Shown here: positions 1-8,744 of the stretch, in pieces
Numbering within the stretch: the first letter of the stretch is position 1
How the letters are laid out: each line of letters begins with the position of its first letter
From: OM182 bacterium MED-G28
GTDB taxonomy: Bacteria > Pseudomonadota > Gammaproteobacteria > Pseudomonadales > Pseudohongiellaceae
Direction: 5' to 3'
DNA length: 64,000 nt
Assembly (NCBI GenBank): GCA_002457215.1
Contig: NTJZ01000002.1
Location: forward strand, 62,001-126,000
Made by a program: the position numbers and the translations under genes
Notes under the pieces: model-generated
What the model was told of the DNA's origin: nothing
Databases searched by the model: none
What the model saw: the letters and a program-made list of their open reading frames with translations, nothing else

Positions 1-2802
1 ATTCCCAATTTACAGCAAGAGCCAGAGTTATTGGCTTGCCAGGCTGTTTGGTTAAAACGTCAGTTTTCTAACAAACTTTGGATTGCTACTGAGTTGCTGC
101 TGCGTGGCGATGACCGTTTAAAACTAGAGTTTTTACAACAATTAGGAGCACAGTTCGGACTTCCTCTATGCGCAGCTGGTGGTGTCTATATGCATGATGC
201 GAGCCGGCGCATTATGCAGGATACGCTAACAGCAATTCGCCTGATTACACCTATCGAAGACTTGGGTTTCAACGCAGAGAGTAATGGTCAGCGTCATTTA
301 CGTAATCGAGAACAACTCGCAAAACTATTCCCCTCTGAGCTGATGGAGGCTAGTGCCGAGATTGCCAGTCGCTGTGATTTTCAATTGGATGAATTACGCT
401 ATGAATATCCCCGTGAGCTGGTCCCTCCTGATTACACTCCGCATGGATGGTTACGAGAATTAACTGAGGCTGGTGTCCGCCATCGTTGGCCAAAAGGCGC
501 GACACCGAAAGTGCGCAACCTTATCGAGCATGAGTTGGAGTTAATCAAAGAGCTTAATTATGAGCACTACTTCCTAACAGTGCATGACATTGTTGCTTTT
601 GCCCATAGCCAACACATTCTTTGTCAGGGTCGGGGTTCTGCCGCCAACTCTGCGGTTTGTTATTGTCTGGGTATTACCGAGGTGGATCCGGCCAGAGTTG
701 AAGTGTTGTTTGAGCGTTTTATTTCCAAAGAGCGGGACGAACCACCAGATATTGATGTTGATTTTGAAAATGCTCGACGAGAAGAAGTTATTCAGTACAT
801 CTATAAAAAATATGGCCGCAGTCGCGCCGCTATTGCGGCGACGGTTATTACTTATCGTTCTCGTAGTGCTCTTCGTGATGTGGGTAGGGCATTAGGTTTG
901 GATAGAGAACTTCTCGACCATTTAGCAAAGTCTATTTATTCTGGGGATTCGAATCTGAAAGAACAACTGGTGGATGCTAATGTTGATCATGCTGATACGG
1001 CTATTCAGCGCCTATTGTTTCTGACGCAGTTGTTAATAGGGTTTCCCCGTCATTTATCTCAGCATGTGGGTGGATTCATTGTCAGCCAGGGTTTGCTCTC
1101 TCATCTGGTTCCTATCGAAAATGCCAGCATGGCTGATCGTACAGTTATTCAGTGGGAAAAAGATGATCTTGAATCACTAGGTCTGTTAAAGATCGATGTG
1201 TTGGCTCTAGGCATGTTAACCGTAGTGCAGAAGTGCCTGGATATAATTAGTGATTACAGTCGCAAGATCTTAAGCATTCAAAACATTCCATCAGAAGACC
1301 CTAAGGTTTACGACATGATGAGTGATGCTGACACTGTCGGCGTATTCCAGATTGAGTCTCGAGCCCAAATGAGCATGTTGCCCCGATTGCGGCCACGCAG
1401 TTATTACGATTTAGTCATTCAGATAGCAATAGTGAGGCCTGGCCCTATCCAAGGAGACATGGTGCATCCTTATCTGAATCGGCGAAATGGCAAGGAAGAA
1501 GTTATCTATCCTAGTGATGAGGTCAAAAATGTCTTAGAACGCACTTTGGGTGTACCGATTTTTCAAGAGCAGGTCATGCAACTTGCCATGGTGGCAGCGG
1601 GGTTTTCCGGTGGCGAAGCGGATCAATTAAGACGAGCTATGGCTGCCTGGAAACGTAAAGCTGGTTTAGAGTCCTATAGAGAAAAATTGGTTAAGGGCAT
1701 GCTCAAAAGAGGATATGAAGAAGAGTTTGCCGAGCAATTGTTTAAGCAAATTAAGGGTTTTGGTGATTACGGTTTTCCTGAATCCCATGCTGCCAGTTTT
1801 GCCTTGATCGCTTATGTATCTTCCTGGCTTAAGCTTTATCACCCTGCCGCCTTTTGCTGCGCCCTACTCAATAGCCAGCCCATGGGGTTTTACCCTCCTG
1901 CACAACTAATTAATGATGCAAGATATCATGGAGTAAACATACTCCCTGTTGATATCAATAAAAGTTCTTATGAAAGCACTCTAGAATTTGATAGTGGCTT
2001 CGAAAGACTTTATTCCCCTTGTGAACAGACAATGGATCCTATGCTTCGTATTGGATTCAGGCAAGTGAAAGGTATCTCTGGTGTCGGAGCATTGGCGATT
2101 GTTGAAGCAAGGCAGGCAGGTAAATTTCGGACTATTCAAGAGCTGGTGTTTCGTAGCGGTATTAATAAGAAGGACTTGGAGTCATTGGCTGCCGCCGATG
2201 CCTTGCAAGAGTTGAGTGGAGATCGTCATCGAGCTTTCTGGCAGGCATCTGGCGTTGATGCAAGATGCCAGGATAGAAATACTAGTCAAGAAAACGCTGG
2301 GCTAACTACACAAATGAATTTTTACTCTGATCTCCATTTCGCTGATATCGATTTCGGTGTTGATGTATTGTTGCCCGTTGTGAATGAGGGTCAGAATATT
2401 GTTGCTGATTATGGTTCGACTGGCTTTACCCTGCGCCGACATCCAATAGCCCTCTTCCGTAACCATTTGAATTTATATCAGGTTTCTCCAGCCAGCTACT
2501 TAGCTGCTATAGATAACGAAGCCTATGCCAAGGTAATAGGTTTAGTAACCTGTCGACAAAGACCAATGACGGCAGCAGGTGTCACATTTATAACTTTGGA
2601 AGATGAAAGTGGAATTTTTAATGTTGTAGTTTGGCCAAAAATTGAGGAGCGTTTTAGGTCTATTGTACGAAAAGCAATGTTAATGGGTGTGGTAGGTAAA
2701 GTGCAAAAAAGCGATGGAGTTATTCATCTGATTGCACAGGAACTAGTAGATCTAAGTCACTGGTTAGGCTCTATGGAGCTTTCATCACGAAACTTTACCT
2801 AA
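1..2802 (+). CDS. dnaE2: Error-prone DNA polymerase DnaE2 (ImuC), 5'-truncated
   Basis: C-family translesion polymerase that works with ImuA and ImuB in SOS mutagenesis. The reading frame is open to base 1, so the TTG at 31 in the ORF track is not the true start; about 100-150 N-terminal residues (part of the PHP domain) lie outside the window. Visible are the end of the PHP domain, the catalytic aspartates in PDIDVDFE (about residue 240 of the visible part), the palm/fingers motifs RPGPIQGDMVHPY and FQEQVMQLAM, and the DnaE2-like AMAAWKRKAG. A C-terminal OB fold contains ITLEDESGIFNVVVWP. It is transcribed towards imuB, not downstream of it as in the usual imuA-imuB-dnaE2 operon. Its own promoter and any LexA box lie left of the window. 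Family assignment is firm; the E2 rather than E1 subtype rests on the imuAB neighbours, the length and the AAWKRK motif. Confidence 0.95.
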   Translation: MPNLQQEPELLACQAVWLKRQFSNKLWIATELLLRGDDRLKLEFLQQLGAQFGLPLCAAGGVYMHDASRRIMQDTLTAIRLITPIEDLGFNAESNGQRHLRNREQLAKLFPSELMEASAEIASRCDFQLDELRYEYPRELVPPDYTPHGWLRELTEAGVRHRWPKGATPKVRNLIEHELELIKELNYEHYFLTVHDIVAFAHSQHILCQGRGSAANSAVCYCLGITEVDPARVEVLFERFISKERDEPPDIDVDFENARREEVIQYIYKKYGRSRAAIAATVITYRSRSALRDVGRALGLDRELLDHLAKSIYSGDSNLKEQLVDANVDHADTAIQRLLFLTQLLIGFPRHLSQHVGGFIVSQGLLSHLVPIENASMADRTVIQWEKDDLESLGLLKIDVLALGMLTVVQKCLDIISDYSRKILSIQNIPSEDPKVYDMMSDADTVGVFQIESRAQMSMLPRLRPRSYYDLVIQIAIVRPGPIQGDMVHPYLNRRNGKEEVIYPSDEVKNVLERTLGVPIFQEQVMQLAMVAAGFSGGEADQLRRAMAAWKRKAGLESYREKLVKGMLKRGYEEEFAEQLFKQIKGFGDYGFPESHAASFALIAYVSSWLKLYHPAAFCCALLNSQPMGFYPPAQLINDARYHGVNILPVDINKSSYESTLEFDSGFERLYSPCEQTMDPMLRIGFRQVKGISGVGALAIVEARQAGKFRTIQELVFRSGINKKDLESLAAADALQELSGDRHRAFWQASGVDARCQDRNTSQENAGLTTQMNFYSDLHFADIDFGVDVLLPVVNEGQNIVADYGSTGFTLRRHPIALFRNHLNLYQVSPASYLAAIDNEAYAKVIGLVTCRQRPMTAAGVTFITLEDESGIFNVVVWPKIEERFRSIVRKAMLMGVVGKVQKSDGVIHLIAQELVDLSHWLGSMELSSRNFT

Positions 2803-2857
2803 TAATATAATTTGTGCAGTCTTTGCTGCTGGATTTTCTAGAATCGATAGCATGTTT

Positions 2858-4378
2858 TTACGCGAAGTATCCATGTAAATACCAATTTTTTTTGCCACTT
2901 CGTTCTCGATAAATCCACAGGCGACTGCCGTTCTGCTCTAAGGCCACATAATAATCACGGCGAATATCGGCGTCGGACCACCAATAGGTTTCAATCCGCT
3001 CTGGTCCGCTAATAATCTCTATGGATTTTCGATGATAAAGTTTGCCATTTCTAAGAACGAGTTGCTCTGGCTTTTCCAATAAAAAAAGTGGGCGTGGCGA
3101 AATTGGAATTTTTTTTAGCTCCTGCCCTACCCTATATGGTTTTCCAATTTTCTCCATTTTTTCATAAGTCATTTGTTGTGTAGCATATTCTGGACAATGT
3201 TCTGCAATAGTTTTGATACTGTTAATGAAGTGCCCGCCTAATTTCGCCTTTAGCTGTTCCATAAATTGATTGAGATTATTGTCACTATATTGTTTTTTGG
3301 CAGACTTATCTTCAGATAGTAATGATTCACTGTGGGTCATGAAGGCATCAAATTTTTTTACCTTTATCTTCGCCGCAATTACTGGCGCTGGAATTGTAAG
3401 ATTGCTGAAGTGAGTTCCTAATAGCATTAATAAATGTTCACTAGAGCGACTGGGTTGACGCAAGCTCATATTAATAACAGTACTACTGCGCTTCTCATGT
3501 TTTAGTGAGAATAATAAGTGGCTCGTGCATAAGTCGCGACGCTGCAAAAACTCAGAAAGCTGCTCTAACATTTCGTCCGCGACGGGTAAAAGGCGATCAA
3601 GACTATCGATTTCATAGGGTAAATCATATGTAGTAGAGAAGGCAGGCGGGGGCACGTAGTTCCGCGTTGGTTCTGGTGCTAAATTTAAGGCTCTGTTGAG
3701 TAAGTTTATAAAGTCACTGCCGAACCTCTTATATAAATCACTAGTTGGAAGGCGCCAAATATCCCTTAAATGACGTATACCCATATTATAGAGACGTCGG
3801 TTTTGTTCCTTGTTTAGATTTAAAACATCCGTAGACAATTTTCCCAAGGCTGATCGTAAATTATCTTGTTGATAAATCAGCCCATTGTGTCCTGATCGAG
3901 CAAGTAACAAACTGCCGGTAACCGTAGGGCATGCGGCATATAAAAAGTATTCTGGTAGTGCTAACTGTTTGAGTTGCTCAGCAAGGGGTCCTTTGAGTTT
4001 GTTATGAATGGCTTCGATGCCACCAAAGTATTTCAAGCTGCTACGAATTTCGCAGATTAATGCCTGGGGATGAAAGCTGACCGTGTCACTAATATTTTCT
4101 AGTGGTGCGGCTAGAACATTGAGCTGTTCATCCTGTTGCGACTCACTGAGTTCTGCTAATTGTGGGAAGTAAACTGCATACCATAGGCTTGTTGGCTTCT
4201 TGCTATGGGCTTTTCCGACTTTATTTTTGAGTGCAAGGCTGGGTCTGTCTCGTAGAGGTAGTTTAATCACCTCAGCTTTGCCACTGAACGGAGACGGAAG
4301 AGGGAGCTGTGAGGTGCCGTTTGGATCTTTCAATCTGGCCTCAGGCTGTGTGTTGCGAATGGTGCCGGTACAGCTCAA
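2858..4378 (-). CDS. imuB: ImuB, catalytically inactive Y-family polymerase homologue
   Basis: 506-aa adaptor of the ImuABC mutasome. In characterised systems it is a Y-family polymerase relative that binds the sliding clamp and recruits ImuA and DnaE2 but does not itself polymerise. The conserved start of the polymerase fold (LWYAVYFPQLAE) begins near residue 65 and lacks the catalytic DxD aspartate, as expected for ImuB. The thumb/HhH region (MGIRHLRDIWRLP) and the typical C-terminal SGPERIETYWW and RRDYYVALEQNG motifs are present. The ATG at 4378 overlaps the end of imuA by 38 nt, which suggests translational coupling. The first 60 residues are low in conservation, so an internal start is possible. 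It ends 55 nt from the convergent end of dnaE2. Confidence 0.93.
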   Translation of the reverse strand: MSCTGTIRNTQPEARLKDPNGTSQLPLPSPFSGKAEVIKLPLRDRPSLALKNKVGKAHSKKPTSLWYAVYFPQLAELSESQQDEQLNVLAAPLENISDTVSFHPQALICEIRSSLKYFGGIEAIHNKLKGPLAEQLKQLALPEYFLYAACPTVTGSLLLARSGHNGLIYQQDNLRSALGKLSTDVLNLNKEQNRRLYNMGIRHLRDIWRLPTSDLYKRFGSDFINLLNRALNLAPEPTRNYVPPPAFSTTYDLPYEIDSLDRLLPVADEMLEQLSEFLQRRDLCTSHLLFSLKHEKRSSTVINMSLRQPSRSSEHLLMLLGTHFSNLTIPAPVIAAKIKVKKFDAFMTHSESLLSEDKSAKKQYSDNNLNQFMEQLKAKLGGHFINSIKTIAEHCPEYATQQMTYEKMEKIGKPYRVGQELKKIPISPRPLFLLEKPEQLVLRNGKLYHRKSIEIISGPERIETYWWSDADIRRDYYVALEQNGSRLWIYRERSGKKNWYLHGYFA

Positions 4379-5096
4379 GTTGGGTGGTGAGGGGCTGGAA
4401 ATTGCCTCGAGCCTTGATAATGGTGACCTCTGCTTTATTAAAGCTACCAGTTTGAGGTGAAAAGCCCTTTACTTGCAGGCGCATCTTTGATTGTGAGTAC
4501 TTACTATCACGGTTCTTAAAAAGAACACCGAGGGTTTTACCAGTTTCCGCGGCGAGTTGTAAACGACGCAACACTTTACCAGGAAGCCAGGTTTGCCAAG
4601 CCAATACTAGGCCGCAGTTATTAGTTTGTAAGGCTTTTTCCATACTCCATAGAGCGTCTTTACACGAAGTTTCCAAATTCACCACTAATACCTGATCAGT
4701 ACTGATGCCTACCTGTACCAGTGCCGGAGCATAAAGAAGATGAGGGGGGGAGATCCACAGAATCCAATGCCCTTGTTCAATAACTGAACGCATTAAGGGA
4801 ATCAATAGCTGGAGTTCGCCCATACCCCACTGAGGGCTTATGATTTCAATCAAGCCTTTTTGCGGCCAGCCTCTACCAGGCAGAATGCTATCTAATTGAG
4901 GATAACCAGTACTGCGACCATGGATGCCTTGGCCGGCCATATCACATCCACGCCAGAGATTGGCATTGTGATTAAGTAATTCTTCAATGCTGGGAGAGTC
5001 AGCTAGATTATCCTGATTACCGACATCCGCATGGCTGTATGCCTTATTAAACAAGGGTTCTGGGGCCTTCGCTGAACTTTCCGAATAAGGTTTCAC
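4341..5096 (-). CDS. imuA: ImuA, translesion synthesis-associated protein
   Basis: 251-aa RecA/SulA-like protein of the SOS mutagenesis cassette. The core includes STGYPQLDSILPGRGWP and then LIEIISPQWGMGELQLL, where the Walker A position is degenerate (no GKT/S), as in proteobacterial ImuA. WILWISPPHLLYAPAL corresponds to the second core strand. It starts with GTG at 5096, about 30 nt downstream of a LexA box, so it should be damage-inducible and co-transcribed with the overlapping imuB. Its family role is to bind ImuB and modulate the mutasome. Length and gene order fit the family well. Confidence 0.92.
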   Translation of the reverse strand: MKPYSESSAKAPEPLFNKAYSHADVGNQDNLADSPSIEELLNHNANLWRGCDMAGQGIHGRSTGYPQLDSILPGRGWPQKGLIEIISPQWGMGELQLLIPLMRSVIEQGHWILWISPPHLLYAPALVQVGISTDQVLVVNLETSCKDALWSMEKALQTNNCGLVLAWQTWLPGKVLRRLQLAAETGKTLGVLFKNRDSKYSQSKMRLQVKGFSPQTGSFNKAEVTIIKARGNFQPLTTQLELYRHHSQHTA

Positions 5097-5125
5097 TGTT
5101 CTTTTTTTAAAGTATATAAAAATAG

Positions 5126-5145
5126 TACTGTATTTTTATACAGTA
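5126..5145 (-). promoter_or_regulatory. LexA (SOS) box of imuAB
   Basis: The sequence TACTGTATTTTTATACAGTA is a near-perfect palindrome with the CTG-N10-CAG core of the gammaproteobacterial LexA operator. It lies about 30 nt upstream of the imuA GTG and directly abuts the predicted -10 element, so bound LexA should block polymerase. It also sits 94 nt upstream of the divergent 80-aa ORF at 5239, which it might control too. Confidence 0.92.
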
Positions 5146-5172
5146 TTATAGAGAGCAAAATTCGGAAAGCAA
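5145..5172 (-). promoter_or_regulatory. Predicted sigma-70 promoter of imuAB
   Basis: On the minus strand, TTGCTT (5167-5172) and a perfect TATAAT (5145-5150) are separated by 16 nt. Initiation would fall inside the LexA box. The -35 match is weak; the -10 match and its overlap with the operator are persuasive. Confidence 0.6.
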
Positions 5173-5238
5173 TAGTTAATGCTAAAACCAATCACATTAA
5201 GTACACATTAACTAGTTGCACTAGCCTATTGTTTTTTA

Positions 5239-5481
5239 TTGAAAATTAAATCTAAAGCTTTGAAAAATTGGGCCGCTAAGGCACTTGAACATTGGATCAG
5301 CACCGGAGAAGCAGATGAGAAGGAAGCCGGATATGGTTATGGTCGTGATTACATTATTTGTGATCAGTGTATTCGCCAGCAGCGTCGCTCAAAGCGCCCT
5401 AATGTAAGCAAGAGAAGAATTAAGGAAACTTTATTGATTGAGTTCCAAGATAACGAAAAAGGAAAGCTTTACCAAGGATAG
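5239..5481 (+). CDS. Hypothetical 80-aa basic protein, possibly SOS-linked
   Basis: Small basic protein that I do not recognise. It has a CDQC pair followed by a strongly basic stretch (RQQRRSKRPNVSKRR), which would suit nucleic-acid binding. No ATG is available in frame: a TAA lies at 5209-5211, so the TTG at 5239 is the likeliest start, and no good Shine-Dalgarno is visible. It is divergent from imuA and shares its LexA-box intergenic region. Whether it is expressed is uncertain, but no other gene overlaps it and its composition looks coding. Confidence 0.5.
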   Translation: MKIKSKALKNWAAKALEHWISTGEADEKEAGYGYGRDYIICDQCIRQQRRSKRPNVSKRRIKETLLIEFQDNEKGKLYQG

Positions 5482-5504
5482 GTAGTGAAGTGGCTCTAAC
5501 TGCC

Positions 5505-6101
5505 CTATGCAGTATCGGGGCGGTATATTTTCTCAGCGGTGATCACCGCATCCAGTCTTACATCCCAACTTGCTACTGGAAATGTTTCGTTTAACTGACA
5601 TTCATGGGCTAATCCTACGAGTAATGGCCGGCTATGACGATTAGAGATTTTAAAACTAAAAGTACGATCGTAAAAACCTTTACCCATACCGAGACGAAAG
5701 CAATTGGTATTGAACCCGACCAATGGCACAAAGACTACATCAAAACTTGTTGGTAAAATTAATTCATCCGGTGCCGGTGGTTCGCCTATACCCCATTGGT
5801 TCTGAGTGAGCGCAGTGTTGTTGTCATAGGGAGCAAAGGACATCTGATCGACATTTTCTATTGGAATAATCGGCAGGTAACAGGATTTACCTTCCGCTAG
5901 CGCTTTACTGAGCAATAGCTCGAGATCTATTTCACCATCTATGCTTTTGTAGAAAGCAATATGAGAAGCATCGACAAAAAAATCTTGTCCTACGACCAAA
6001 TCGTGAAGGCATTGTGCGGCTTCAGATTGTTGATCGGCATTAAGGTTTCGGCGGGCATGCCGGAGCGAGCCCCGTAATACTTGACGTTCTTCTTCGTTCA
6101 T
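5505..6101 (-). CDS. fau: 5-formyltetrahydrofolate cyclo-ligase
   Basis: Cytosolic enzyme of folate one-carbon metabolism converting 5-formyl-THF to 5,10-methenyl-THF with ATP. The signature GMGKGFYDRT and the N-terminal basic LRGSLRHARRNL helix are diagnostic. The ORF track starts at a GTG (6125) that would lie against the 3' end of the 6S RNA. The ATG at 6101 (MNEEERQ) gives a 198-aa protein of normal length and is preferred, although neither start has a clear ribosome binding site. The order zapA, 6S RNA, cyclo-ligase matches E. coli zapA-ssrS-ygfA, and the gene is probably co-transcribed with the 6S RNA precursor. Confidence 0.93.
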   Translation of the reverse strand: MNEEERQVLRGSLRHARRNLNADQQSEAAQCLHDLVVGQDFFVDASHIAFYKSIDGEIDLELLLSKALAEGKSCYLPIIPIENVDQMSFAPYDNNTALTQNQWGIGEPPAPDELILPTSFDVVFVPLVGFNTNCFRLGMGKGFYDRTFSFKISNRHSRPLLVGLAHECQLNETFPVASWDVRLDAVITAEKIYRPDTA

Positions 6102-6136
6102 AATAAAAGTTAAAGCAGAGGCCACACAGAAAGTAT

Positions 6137-6316
6137 CAAGTCCCCCGGAACACCGCTATCAAACTTGCCCTGAACCGAAAGGTTCAGGTGGTGGCTCTCG
6201 CGATGCATAAGGCTTTCCGACTTGCGGACGTGCACACCAACATCTGGCGAGTTGCCTCCGGATATTACAATATCGGCTCAAGAACACTTTTGACTGGCAA
6301 ATGCTCTAGGGAACTC
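6137..6316 (-). ncRNA. ssrS: 6S RNA
   Basis: Regulatory RNA that binds sigma-70 RNA polymerase holoenzyme in stationary phase. On the minus strand the region carries the conserved TGAGCCGATAT near the 5' side, then GGTGTGCACGTCCGCAAG and GGAAAGCCTTA, and the 3' CCTGAACCTTTCGGTTCAGG hairpin that matches the E. coli TTGAACCAAGGGTTCAA arm. The terminal stem can form between GTTCCC (5' end) and GGGGGAC (3' end), giving a molecule of about 180 nt. The genomic position, between zapA and the cyclo-ligase gene, is canonical. The ends are estimated to within a few bases. Confidence 0.93.
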
Positions 6317-6352
6317 TGTGAGTAGTATATATCGTGCACTGCAAGATAGGAA
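6317..6352 (-). promoter_or_regulatory. Putative 6S RNA promoter
   Basis: On the minus strand TATACT (6324-6329) lies 7 nt before the predicted 6S RNA 5' end, with a weak TTCCTA -35 element 17 nt further upstream. The rest of the gap up to the end of zapA (about 6353-6612) shows no ORF or clear structure. Confidence 0.4.
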
Positions 6353-6612
6353 AGGCTCGGAACCAGTCGCTGGCATTAATGTCACAGTAGGAGAAAAAAC
6401 TAGATTAAACCACTGACCATGAATACACATTATATATATCTAGCAACCTATGTTTCCCATATAAGGTGTGATCGAAAGAGGAAGTTAGTAAAGAACCAAC
6501 GATGACAAAGTAGCTGGGGCGAAAAACCGTGATAGAAGAAATTTATAAGCGAACTAATCGAAGCACGTGAACCGTCGACGCCGTCCCAACTTAGCCACTA
6601 TGACATCACACC

Positions 6613-6927
6613 CTAGATTTCAAGTTGCCGGGAGGTAGCAAGAGCTAGCTCTATTTTCTCTTCTAATCCCTTCACCTGCTGTGAAGTCACATGACGTGTT
6701 TCGTTGATCAGCCTATTCTTTTTTAGCATGTCATGGGTGATATTAAGTGCTGCCATAACGGCGATTTTCTCTCCACCATGAATGTTTCCCCGACCTTTAA
6801 TTTCCCTCATGTTTTCGTCAAGATAACGCGCGGATTTCATCAAAGCTTCTTGGTCTGAAGGTGGGCAGTTTACCTGATACTCTTTGTCCAGGATTTTTAC
6901 TTGTACTGAAGAAGGTTGGTCACTCAT
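6613..6927 (-). CDS. zapA: Cell division protein ZapA
   Basis: 104-aa FtsZ-binding protein that bundles protofilaments at the Z ring. The N-terminal VQVKILDKEYQVNCP beta-hairpin and the ARYLDENMREIK and KIAVMAALNITHDML helices are typical, followed by a C-terminal coiled coil. It lies 18 nt downstream of the ZapB-like coiled-coil gene (probable two-gene operon) and directly upstream of the 6S RNA gene. Length is normal. Confidence 0.95.
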   Translation of the reverse strand: MSDQPSSVQVKILDKEYQVNCPPSDQEALMKSARYLDENMREIKGRGNIHGGEKIAVMAALNITHDMLKKNRLINETRHVTSQQVKGLEEKIELALATSRQLEI

Positions 6928-6945
6928 ATCTTAGTCCATAAATAC

Positions 6946-7161
6946 TTAAGAATTTTCCATGGCCTTCAATCGCGCCAAGATTGATTCCAATTTAGATTTA
7001 GCTTCATGGTTACGGTCCAGAAGTTGTTTGCGCTCAGCTCGCCAACTGCCTTCGTTAGCTTTAAGTGCTTGATTTTCACGCTTCATTTCTGCACAAAGTT
7101 TAATTAAGTCATCAACCTTGTCATTCAAAGTATCGAATCTATTTTCGCTAATTTCGGCCAT
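6946..7161 (-). CDS. ZapB-like coiled-coil protein, TIGR02449 family
   Basis: 71-aa protein that is almost entirely heptad coiled coil (LNDKVDDLIKLCAEMKREN onwards). It is recognised as the TIGR02449 family, regularly found directly upstream of zapA in gammaproteobacteria. A role at the division ring with ZapA is inferred from position and the ZapB-like architecture. It is divergent from pepP across a 250-nt intergenic region. The UPF0149 (ygfB) gene often found between zapA and pepP is not present here. Confidence 0.85.
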   Translation of the reverse strand: MAEISENRFDTLNDKVDDLIKLCAEMKRENQALKANEGSWRAERKQLLDRNHEAKSKLESILARLKAMENS

Positions 7162-7411
7162 TTTTTATCTTCAATCTACTATCTAAAATGCAATAGCTGC
7201 AATGGACTATTAGCATAAGTTTAGGGTTTACATTAAATGTGACGTAACTATAGAGCCGAGTTTAAAGTCGGTCAATAATGGAAATCGAAAAATTGGGGCT
7301 TGGTTCCTTATCCAGTCCTCTATATGCTTGTCCATCTAATTTTAAGTCTTATAAAAGCAAAGACTTACAAGCTGCCGGGTGCAATTATAATTTTTTTCCA
7401 AGAGGAGCAGT

Positions 7412-8734
7412 ATGCGCATAAGTAATCGGGAATTTAGCAAGCGTAGAAAGGATTTGATGGTGCAAATGGAATCTAACAGCATTGCGCTACTGTCTTCTGC
7501 GCCCCCTAGTGTGCGAAATAACGATGCTGAATATCAATATCGCCAAAATAGCGACTTTTTTTATCTAACGGGATTTGCTGAACCTAATGCTTTATTGGCG
7601 TTAATTCCGAGGCGGCGACAGGGTGAAGTTGTACTTTTTTGTCAGGAAAAAGATAAAGAAAAAGAGTTATGGACCGGGTATATCCTAGGACCTGATGCGG
7701 CCATAGAGGAATTGGGCGTCGATGACGCTTATCCTATAGATGACATAGATGACATCATTACTGGCCTGATCGAAGGCAGGGACCGAGTTTACTATTCGAT
7801 GGGCAAAGATGATGATTTCGATAATTGTGTTATGGAATGGGTCAAGGTGATTCGTAGTAAAGCGAAAATAGGATCTCATCCTCCCAGTGAATTTCAGGTT
7901 CTTGATCATTTACTTCACGAATTGCGATTATATAAAAGCCCTACAGAAATTAAATTAATGGAGAAGGCAGCAAATATATCTGCTGAGGGCCATAAAGCAG
8001 CCATGGCTCACTGCAGGCCTGGCGTAATGGAATATGAACTTGAAGCTGAATTACTTTACGCATTTACTCGCAATGGAAGCCGTGCGCCAGCCTATGTTTC
8101 TATTGTAGGTTCTGGTGATAATGCATGTATCCTTCATTACGACAGCAACAATGCCAAAGTTAAAGATGGAGACATGGTGCTCATAGATGCAGGATGCGAG
8201 TATCAACATTATGCTTCTGATATTACTCGCTCATTTCCCGCTAGTGGAAAATTTACTCCAGAGCAGAAAGCAATTTATGAAATCGTCCTGGAATCTCAAA
8301 AGGCTGCAATTGCCGAAGTAAAGCCAGGCGCGCAGTGGGATGCACCCCACAATGCATCGGTTAGAGTCATCACAAAGGGGCTAGTTAAGCTAGGTTTGTT
8401 GAAAGGCCGGCCCGCACAGTTAATAAAAAGTGAAGCTTATAAAGAGTTTTATATGCACCGCGTTGGGCACTGGATAGGAATGGACGTTCATGATGTCGGT
8501 GACTACAAAATCGATGACCATTGGCGATTGCTTGAACCTGGTATGGTAACCACAATTGAGCCAGGAATTTATATCTCACCGAATAATACAAAGGTTGCAA
8601 AAAAGTGGCGGGGTATCGGAATTCGTATTGAAGATGATGTGCTAGTGACAAAATTAGGTAATAAAATTCTTAGCGTAGGCATCCCCAAGACTATCCAAGA
8701 AATAGAATCTTTCATGTCGACCACCGCAGTTTAA
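7412..8734 (+). CDS. pepP: Xaa-Pro aminopeptidase PepP
   Basis: 440-aa cytosolic metallopeptidase (family M24B) that removes N-terminal residues preceding proline. The N-terminal aminopeptidase P domain (QNSDFFYLTGF) precedes the pita-bread catalytic domain. Its dinuclear metal ligands are all present: DAGCEYQHYASDITR (two Asp), HRVGHWIGMDVHD (His), TIEPGIYI (Glu) and GIRIEDDVLVT (Glu). A strong AGAGGAG precedes the ATG at 7412. The ubiH gene follows after 10 nt, so pepP-ubiH forms an operon as in E. coli. Confidence 0.96.
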   Translation: MRISNREFSKRRKDLMVQMESNSIALLSSAPPSVRNNDAEYQYRQNSDFFYLTGFAEPNALLALIPRRRQGEVVLFCQEKDKEKELWTGYILGPDAAIEELGVDDAYPIDDIDDIITGLIEGRDRVYYSMGKDDDFDNCVMEWVKVIRSKAKIGSHPPSEFQVLDHLLHELRLYKSPTEIKLMEKAANISAEGHKAAMAHCRPGVMEYELEAELLYAFTRNGSRAPAYVSIVGSGDNACILHYDSNNAKVKDGDMVLIDAGCEYQHYASDITRSFPASGKFTPEQKAIYEIVLESQKAAIAEVKPGAQWDAPHNASVRVITKGLVKLGLLKGRPAQLIKSEAYKEFYMHRVGHWIGMDVHDVGDYKIDDHWRLLEPGMVTTIEPGIYISPNNTKVAKKWRGIGIRIEDDVLVTKLGNKILSVGIPKTIQEIESFMSTTAV

Positions 8735-8744
8735 GTTTTACACC

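Noticed and set aside
584-895. 103-aa plus-strand ORF within dnaE2
   Set aside because: Out-of-frame shadow of a well-supported polymerase gene; its composition reflects the parent frame.
4200-4460. 86-aa plus-strand ORF overlapping imuA/imuB
   Set aside because: Antisense to two well-supported genes; no ribosome binding site or domain.
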